NCBI GenBank assembly: GCA_034506335.1
Contig: JAPDPR010000001.1
Coordinates: forward strand, 1 to 64,000
Direction: 5' to 3'
From: a candidate division KSB1 bacterium
GTDB taxonomy: Bacteria; Zhuqueibacterota; Zhuqueibacteria; JANLFK01; Oleimicrobiaceae
DNA length: 64,000 nucleotides
This document shows, piece after piece, positions 59,236 through 64,000 of the stretch; the stretch's first letter is position 1, and every line of letters starts with the position of its first letter. A model generated the notes under the pieces. That model had not been told where the DNA came from, made no database searches, and saw nothing but the letters and a program-made list of their open reading frames with translations. Made by a program: the position numbers and the translations under genes.

Positions 59236-60264
59236 CTACCTTCTGTGAAGAAAAAAGCTCGTCTCCTCAACGGTCGGCCACCACTTGGGCCCCATGAAGT
59301 AGACGATCCCCCTCACGCCGGCATCTAGCGCTCCCTCCACCTGCCGCAACACCGCCCTGGCCTGAGATGCCCGGCTGCGCTCCTGTGAGAAGGCAAAACC
59401 AGAGGTTGGCATGAACCACACCTCATGGCCAAACTGCTGGTACTCCTTCAGTCGGGAGGGAAGGGCCGCCACACGTTCGTCGGATAACTCATAGTCCCAG
59501 TGCACGATGACCGTCGCCGGATCGATCTCTTTCGCGATCTGCGCGAAATGCCTGTTGAATACCCACGGGATGGTAAACGTCATGATGCGGGCCTCTGGCA
59601 GCCGTCGACGGATCCTTGCTTCCAGTACAGTGCGCTGGAAATAAAGATTCGTGGCCATGAAGAATTCCTTGGCCGCTTCTTCGCTGGCTGCACACAGGCT
59701 TCCTCCGTAGATGCGCCGATAACTCTCTTGGCAGGCTTCGCAGAAGCATGGCTGCAAGAACTCCGGAGGGTGCAAAATCACACCTGAGAACCCGTGGTAT
59801 CGATCCAGGCACTCGTCGATAACCTGCGTGCAGTAGTGGCGCGCGCCCTCCTTGTGGTGACACATGATGCCAGATTCAACCCGGGGATTCCCGCTTCGGT
59901 CGCAGATGGCCAGCCCTGGGTGACGTGCCGTGTACGCCTTGGCGTGCCCCGTGGTGGAAAAGACGGCCACAAGGTAAAGGTCCCTTTCCACACACTGGTC
60001 GAGCACCTCATGGAAAAACTCAGACCTGACGTTAGGGTGCTGCTCTTCTACGCATGCGGGGAATCGGCTACTGGGGTAGGGCAGATGGTGGCCGAGGAGG
60101 TAGATAAACAATGTGTTGGCGCCCAGCTCTACCAAGCGGTCAATCCTCTCCATCCAGGCTGACAGGTCCCAGGTGCTGGTCCACTCCGGTCCAAGAGGGG
60201 GCTGCCCCTCAAAGTCCCCAAGCCCGAGGAAGAGGTAGTAGCCGTAGCGCTCTATGGTTGCCAT
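59236..60264 (-). CDS. Glycoside-hydrolase-like TIM-barrel protein of unknown specificity
   Basis: About 342 residues from the ATG at 60264; a TTG at 60300 is an alternative, and neither has a clear ribosome site. The sequence starts ERYGYYLFLGLGDFEG and shows repeated strand-helix units with GANTLFIYLLGHH, LYLVAVFSTTGHAKAY, FSGVILHPPEFLQPCFCEAC and IVHWDYELSDER, in the manner of GHL6/GH10-like barrels. Aromatic and acidic residues at strand ends suggest a catalytic pocket. There is no signal peptide, so it may act in the cytoplasm. Two close Cys pairs (CFCEAC) may bind metal. Confidence 0.6.
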   Translation of the reverse strand: MATIERYGYYLFLGLGDFEGQPPLGPEWTSTWDLSAWMERIDRLVELGANTLFIYLLGHHLPYPSSRFPACVEEQHPNVRSEFFHEVLDQCVERDLYLVAVFSTTGHAKAYTARHPGLAICDRSGNPRVESGIMCHHKEGARHYCTQVIDECLDRYHGFSGVILHPPEFLQPCFCEACQESYRRIYGGSLCAASEEAAKEFFMATNLYFQRTVLEARIRRRLPEARIMTFTIPWVFNRHFAQIAKEIDPATVIVHWDYELSDERVAALPSRLKEYQQFGHEVWFMPTSGFAFSQERSRASQARAVLRQVEGALDAGVRGIVYFMGPKWWPTVEETSFFLHRR

Positions 60265-60498
60265 GGTCGTTGTTTTCTTGCCTGTGGCGCTTTTTCTCAA
60301 CCAATGCGAGCTTGGTCGCCTCCTCTTCGCTTTCCAAGGGCCCTATCCCCGACCTCTTTTCTGCTACGGCCCGGGCGCAGGGCAATCAACGTGGTCGCCT
60401 CGCGCTGGCTCGCCGCGGAAGAAGTCCTTGAGCACCGAAGTCCGGGGAGACGAAGAGGAGAAGCCTACACAAACTTGAGGAATCGGCCCCCCATTCCG

Positions 60499-62364
60499 TC
60501 AAAATTCATTCACCAGCCCCACGTGGAGCTTGGCCTCAAGGAGGCTGTCCCCCTTGCCCAGGCCCAAGTCCACGCCCACGATCCCCAAGCCAGTCTCGAT
60601 GCGCACCCCACAGCCATAGCCGATGCGGTACCCCTCGCTCACATAATCCGGCTGATCCTCCCGCCAGTAGTAGCCCCCATCCAGAAACACAAACGCCCGC
60701 GAGCGCCTCCCCAGCAGGTAGCGGTACTCCAGATTCGCCCAGGCCACCTTGCTTCCCCGGAACTCGTATTCGCGGTAGCCGCGCAGGGTACGGGCGCCGC
60801 CAAAGCGGAACTGATCCTCCAGCGGAATACGCTCCTGGGTGCTGGTCACCTGTCGTCCGTGAAGGCCGAGGGCTATCACCTGGTAGCGCATGAGCTGCAG
60901 GTAGAATTCGGCATCCATCACCACGCGCCGATTGTCGAGGCGTGGCTTGAGGCCGTACTGCGCCAGGTACGCATCTGAGGCGTGCTGGCGCTTGCGGTCC
61001 AGGTACACCGCCGTCTGGTAGCGCACGCCGGACCTGGGGTTCAGCTGGTCGTCGCGCGTGTCATAGTCCAGGCCCGCCGCTAGCGACAGTGCGCGGCTGC
61101 GGGGCATGCCCATGAGGGCAGTGGCCAAAGAGTCCGGCAGGACTTCGCTCCGCCCCACCTGCACCCGGGCGCTGAGCCATTCGGCCACGGGCAGTGAAAA
61201 CTCCAGGGCAAGGCCCCGGCGCACGTAGGTCGTATCCTGGACCAGCTGTTCGAAACTCCCTTCTAGGCTGAGCGGTGTTCCTAAAAGCCACGGTTCACGA
61301 TAGGTAAGGTGGAGATCCTGGGTCTTTTGGTCGCGCTTTTGCCACCGCGCCTGCAATGCCCGTGCGGTGCCGAACATGTTCCCCAATGAGAGGTCTAAGA
61401 GGCCGGTGAGATACCCTTTTTGTGTCCCTGTGGCGGGATTGTACCCCAGCACTCCATCGATCGCGCTGGCCTTGCGCTCGCGCACGGTCAGAAGCACTCC
61501 GCCACGTCCCTCTTCGGTTATGAACGGCATGGGTGGCTCAGTGCTCTCGATGAATCCCAGCCGCCTGAGGCGAACAGGCACGCGGTCCATTTGCCGCTGG
61601 CTGTAGAGCTGCCCTAGCCGGAGCCCTGCGGCGCGCGTCACCACCTGATGCTTTGTGGTCACCGCACCGCGCACACGGACCTCCTCCACGCGCACCTCCG
61701 GTCCCGGGTAGACGCTCAGGTGCACATCCAAAAGCTGCGACTCTTCGCCAGGGCGCACACTCAGACTGTCCAGGAGGATACGGGCGAAAGGACGCCCCTG
61801 GTTCTCCAGTTCGCCCAAGGCTTCCTGGATGTCGCGACGCAGCGCCTCTTCCGAGAACGGGCGGCCAGGACGGGTATCGAACCGGGCCAGCAGGCGCTGG
61901 CGCCACTCATCGGTGATTCCCGCAAGCACGATATCGCCTGTGCGGACAAGTGGGCCTTCCTGTACCCAGAGCTCCACCTGTACGCCGCTGCCGTCGGTCG
62001 TGTAGCGCGCGGTCAGCGAGTCCACCCGCGCCCAGGGATAGCCCTCGCGGCGGTAGTGCTCCAGGACCGCACGGGCCCGCTGGTGCGCCACCTGCTCATT
62101 CCAGAGAGAGCCCGGGCTCAAGCCCAGCCATTCCGTCACCAGTTCATTGGAGACACGTTGGCTGCCAATAACGCGGATCGACACGACTTTTGCCGATCCA
62201 GACTGGAAGGCTGTTGAGCCAGTCGCTCGGGTCGTATCGCCTGTCCCCCATGTGCCAATAGCCCGACCGAGTGCACTCTGTCCGGCCCAGGTCGGACATG
62301 GCAATGGTGCGAGCCATACACGCGCGACAACCAAGAGAATCGCAGTTGTGGAATACCTTGCCAT
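60499..62364 (-). CDS. BamA/TamA-type outer-membrane protein with POTRA domains
   Basis: 621 residues from the ATG at 62364, chosen because a signal peptide follows (MARYSTTAILLVVARVWLAP). Residues 55-290 contain about three POTRA-like units (VVSIRVIGSQRVSNELV, GDIVLAGITDEWRQRLL, VRVEEVRVRGAVTTKHQV). The rest is a beta-barrel with LAAGLDYDTRDDQLNPRSG and RFGGARTLRGYREYEFRGS, the conserved barrel motif of the Omp85 family, and ends in Phe (HVGLVNEF). The small POTRA number suggests TamA or a specialised Omp85 protein rather than the main BamA. It follows the barrel-like gene by 7 bases. Confidence 0.88.
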   Translation of the reverse strand: MARYSTTAILLVVARVWLAPLPCPTWAGQSALGRAIGTWGTGDTTRATGSTAFQSGSAKVVSIRVIGSQRVSNELVTEWLGLSPGSLWNEQVAHQRARAVLEHYRREGYPWARVDSLTARYTTDGSGVQVELWVQEGPLVRTGDIVLAGITDEWRQRLLARFDTRPGRPFSEEALRRDIQEALGELENQGRPFARILLDSLSVRPGEESQLLDVHLSVYPGPEVRVEEVRVRGAVTTKHQVVTRAAGLRLGQLYSQRQMDRVPVRLRRLGFIESTEPPMPFITEEGRGGVLLTVRERKASAIDGVLGYNPATGTQKGYLTGLLDLSLGNMFGTARALQARWQKRDQKTQDLHLTYREPWLLGTPLSLEGSFEQLVQDTTYVRRGLALEFSLPVAEWLSARVQVGRSEVLPDSLATALMGMPRSRALSLAAGLDYDTRDDQLNPRSGVRYQTAVYLDRKRQHASDAYLAQYGLKPRLDNRRVVMDAEFYLQLMRYQVIALGLHGRQVTSTQERIPLEDQFRFGGARTLRGYREYEFRGSKVAWANLEYRYLLGRRSRAFVFLDGGYYWREDQPDYVSEGYRIGYGCGVRIETGLGIVGVDLGLGKGDSLLEAKLHVGLVNEF

Positions 62365-62371
62365 CCTGTGC

Positions 62372-64000
62372 TCAGAAGAAAGCGCGCACTTCGGCTTTAG
62401 CCACATGCAGAGCCTCGGGCCTCTGGGGTTCACTCCGCCCGGAGTAACTGAGCGAGGCGCGCACGTTTTCGCTCACCCGATAGTCCACCGCCAGGTTCCA
62501 GCGCAGCGTGGCCCCGGGCTGATTGCCTTCTGCCACCTCATAAGGGATGACCCTTCCGGCCGGCTCCACGCCTACCTGCACCCACTCCACATCTGCCCGC
62601 ATCTGCCCCTTGCCTGGCAGAGAATAGACCGCGCCTGGCTGCAGGGATACGAACAGGGCCTTTGTCGGTGGCGAGAAGGCCACGTCTTCTTGCGCAGCAC
62701 CCTTAGCTTTGAGAGCCAGCTCCAGGGCCGGCTTGGGGCGATAGGAGACAGCGACTGTGGCGCCGCGCGAGCGCACGTCGCGGTTTTGCCTGCCGGCAAA
62801 GCGGAAAGTACGGGTGTTCCGTTCCTGAGCCGCGTCCACCTGCAGCCCAAGGCGCGGGCCAAGCTGCGAGGTTACCCTGGTGGACCACTCTTCCAGCCTC
62901 TGGTCCTGCCCCCCCTCAAGGTACTGGTTGTTCTTTTCTTTTCGCCCTTGGTAGCGGAGGCGGAGGGAGAAGAGGCGGCTCTGCTGGAGTACAAACAGGT
63001 CCTGGCGCAGCGTGATCAGGCCCGCAACCGTGGTCCCGTCGCGCTGGAAACGCCGCAGATTAAGACGGTAGATCTGCCACGGGTCGGACTCCCGACTCTT
63101 TTCCTCGATGCGCACCAGGGTCTCGCTTGCCAAGGCAGAAAGCGCGCGTTCTTTCCACGTCGACTGCATGGGTCCTGGAGCCAGCAGGAGGCGCGGTTCA
63201 AGGCGAATCTTGGCGCTGGTCCGCAGCTCCACCACAGGCACAAACTGCTCGGTGGTGAAGGTGCGCAGCACATAGTCGCCCAAGGGATCGGGCACATACT
63301 CGTTTAGCTGCGGGTCAAAGCGATAGGTACCATCGCCAGGGCTGACTTTGATGTAGACGCGCTCCTTCTTGGCCACGGCCGTGTTGGCCACCTGATAGTG
63401 CCATTCGCTGCTCAGCGCCCTGCGCCAGGGGGAGAACGTCGCCTTCACTTCGGCCAGGTCAGTCTTCTGGTCATTGAGCTGGGGATCGGCGTACGAGCGT
63501 TCGCGGTGCGTGAACTCGGCGCTTGCCGAAAGGCTTCGCCAGCGCTGCAAGGCCCATTGGTAGGTCTGCGTGACCGCCACCGATTTGGGGACAAACGCTC
63601 CGGCACGCACATCGCGGTCATCGCGGTAGGAAAACTTGACGCCACCGGTCATCTTGCCCATGCCCACCACTTCCACCCCAGCCTGGTACACATCGAAGCG
63701 GAAGCCAGAGTTCAGCGTGTCGGCTACCTCTTCCCTGCGAATTTCGTTCTCATAGCCCACAATCGGGTGTAGCTTCCACCACTGGTAGTCCACGGTGCCA
63801 CGCTGTCGCAGCCAGGTCCCCGAGCGGTTCCAAGAGGATTGGTCGCGTTCGATGTACTCCACGCGGTAAACGGTCCGGGGCAGACGCGCCCTCGCCAGCG
63901 CCGATTGAAATCCAAAGCGGCGTGCGGAAAAAGACGAGCCCTTGCGGATGTTCCCGTATTCCCCACGCAGCTCCAGGCCGCTGAATGGCAGGTACTGCCC
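62372..64000 (-). CDS. Large beta-barrel-like envelope protein, N-terminus beyond window
   Basis: The frame runs 542 codons from the right edge to a stop at 62372 without interruption, so the start lies outside the window. The visible part consists of alternating polar and hydrophobic strands rich in Arg, Tyr and Trp (GVKFSYRDDRDVRAGAF, SASAEFTHRERSY, FSLRLRYQGRKEKNN, ATLRWNLAVDYRVS), ending EVRAFF with a C-terminal Phe, all signs of an outer-membrane barrel. No family is recognised. It is probably co-transcribed with the Omp85 gene, which may insert it. Confidence 0.65.
   Translation of the reverse strand, partial: GQYLPFSGLELRGEYGNIRKGSSFSARRFGFQSALARARLPRTVYRVEYIERDQSSWNRSGTWLRQRGTVDYQWWKLHPIVGYENEIRREEVADTLNSGFRFDVYQAGVEVVGMGKMTGGVKFSYRDDRDVRAGAFVPKSVAVTQTYQWALQRWRSLSASAEFTHRERSYADPQLNDQKTDLAEVKATFSPWRRALSSEWHYQVANTAVAKKERVYIKVSPGDGTYRFDPQLNEYVPDPLGDYVLRTFTTEQFVPVVELRTSAKIRLEPRLLLAPGPMQSTWKERALSALASETLVRIEEKSRESDPWQIYRLNLRRFQRDGTTVAGLITLRQDLFVLQQSRLFSLRLRYQGRKEKNNQYLEGGQDQRLEEWSTRVTSQLGPRLGLQVDAAQERNTRTFRFAGRQNRDVRSRGATVAVSYRPKPALELALKAKGAAQEDVAFSPPTKALFVSLQPGAVYSLPGKGQMRADVEWVQVGVEPAGRVIPYEVAEGNQPGATLRWNLAVDYRVSENVRASLSYSGRSEPQRPEALHVAKAEVRAFF

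Overview
The window comes from a Gram-negative bacterium. It encodes an outer-membrane BamA/TamA-type protein, a Wzi-type capsule protein, a Wza-type export protein and several lipoproteins. The DNA is GC-rich, with tightly overlapping genes (many ATGA and GTGA junctions). The mix of a type III-A CRISPR system, a UbiA-type prenyltransferase of the geranylgeranylglycerol-phosphate kind, LarA, Mpl and large sets of membrane glycosyltransferases fits a little-studied lineage of the FCB/Calditrichota/KSB1 sort. That placement is an inference from gene content, not a demonstrated one. No rRNA, tRNA or insertion sequence was recognised.

Region 1 (1-22630, all minus strand) is an exopolysaccharide/capsule locus. 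It is read from right to left, starting at a candidate sigma-54 promoter (22615-22630). The order is: a STAS plus C-terminal helical-domain regulator, a Wza-type export protein, a Wzz/BY-kinase, a UDP-glucuronate epimerase, an initiating sugar-phosphate transferase and ugd. A probable terminator follows. Next come asnB, four sugar or lipid modification enzymes (methyltransferases, epimerase), an acetyltransferase and a flippase-like membrane protein, then a second terminator. After that lie a secreted glycosidase-like PKD protein that ends abruptly, a YdjM-type membrane hydrolase, three tandem small GT2 enzymes and a GT4 enzyme cut by the window edge. The Ugd plus epimerase pair points to uronic acids in the polymer.

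Region 2 (22771-27838, minus) holds glgA, an RNA uracil methyltransferase, an NlpC/P60 lipoprotein and larA.

Region 3 (27874-41308, plus) is a compact second glycan/lipid locus of twelve genes: four related membrane GT2 enzymes, a methyltransferase, two radical SAM enzymes, a second flippase-like protein, a polysaccharide deacetylase, a Wzi-like barrel, a DUF3108 protein and a PHP-type metallohydrolase. No known pathway with this exact set is recognised.

Region 4 (41319-47684, minus) is a cell-envelope and quality-control operon: ubiA-like, mrr, dtd, maf, a RodZ-like gene, a thioredoxin-like lipoprotein, mpl and an R3H gene.

Region 5 (47700-58797, minus) is a complete type III-A CRISPR-Cas locus: cas10-csm2-csm3-csm4-csm5, a CARF-HEPN effector, a Csx15-like predicted ring nuclease, cas6, cas1 and cas2. 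Cas10 keeps both its HD and GGDD motifs, so cyclic oligoadenylate signalling is expected. Downstream of cas2 I find what looks like a tiny, decayed CRISPR array: one intact 37-bp repeat-like unit, a 41-bp spacer and a degenerate second repeat. Its spacer contains a perfect 20-bp palindrome, and several other hairpins and a G-quadruplex motif lie nearby.

Region 6 (59236-64000, minus) holds a glycoside-hydrolase-like protein, a BamA/TamA-type outer-membrane protein and the C-terminal part of a large barrel-like protein that continues beyond the window.
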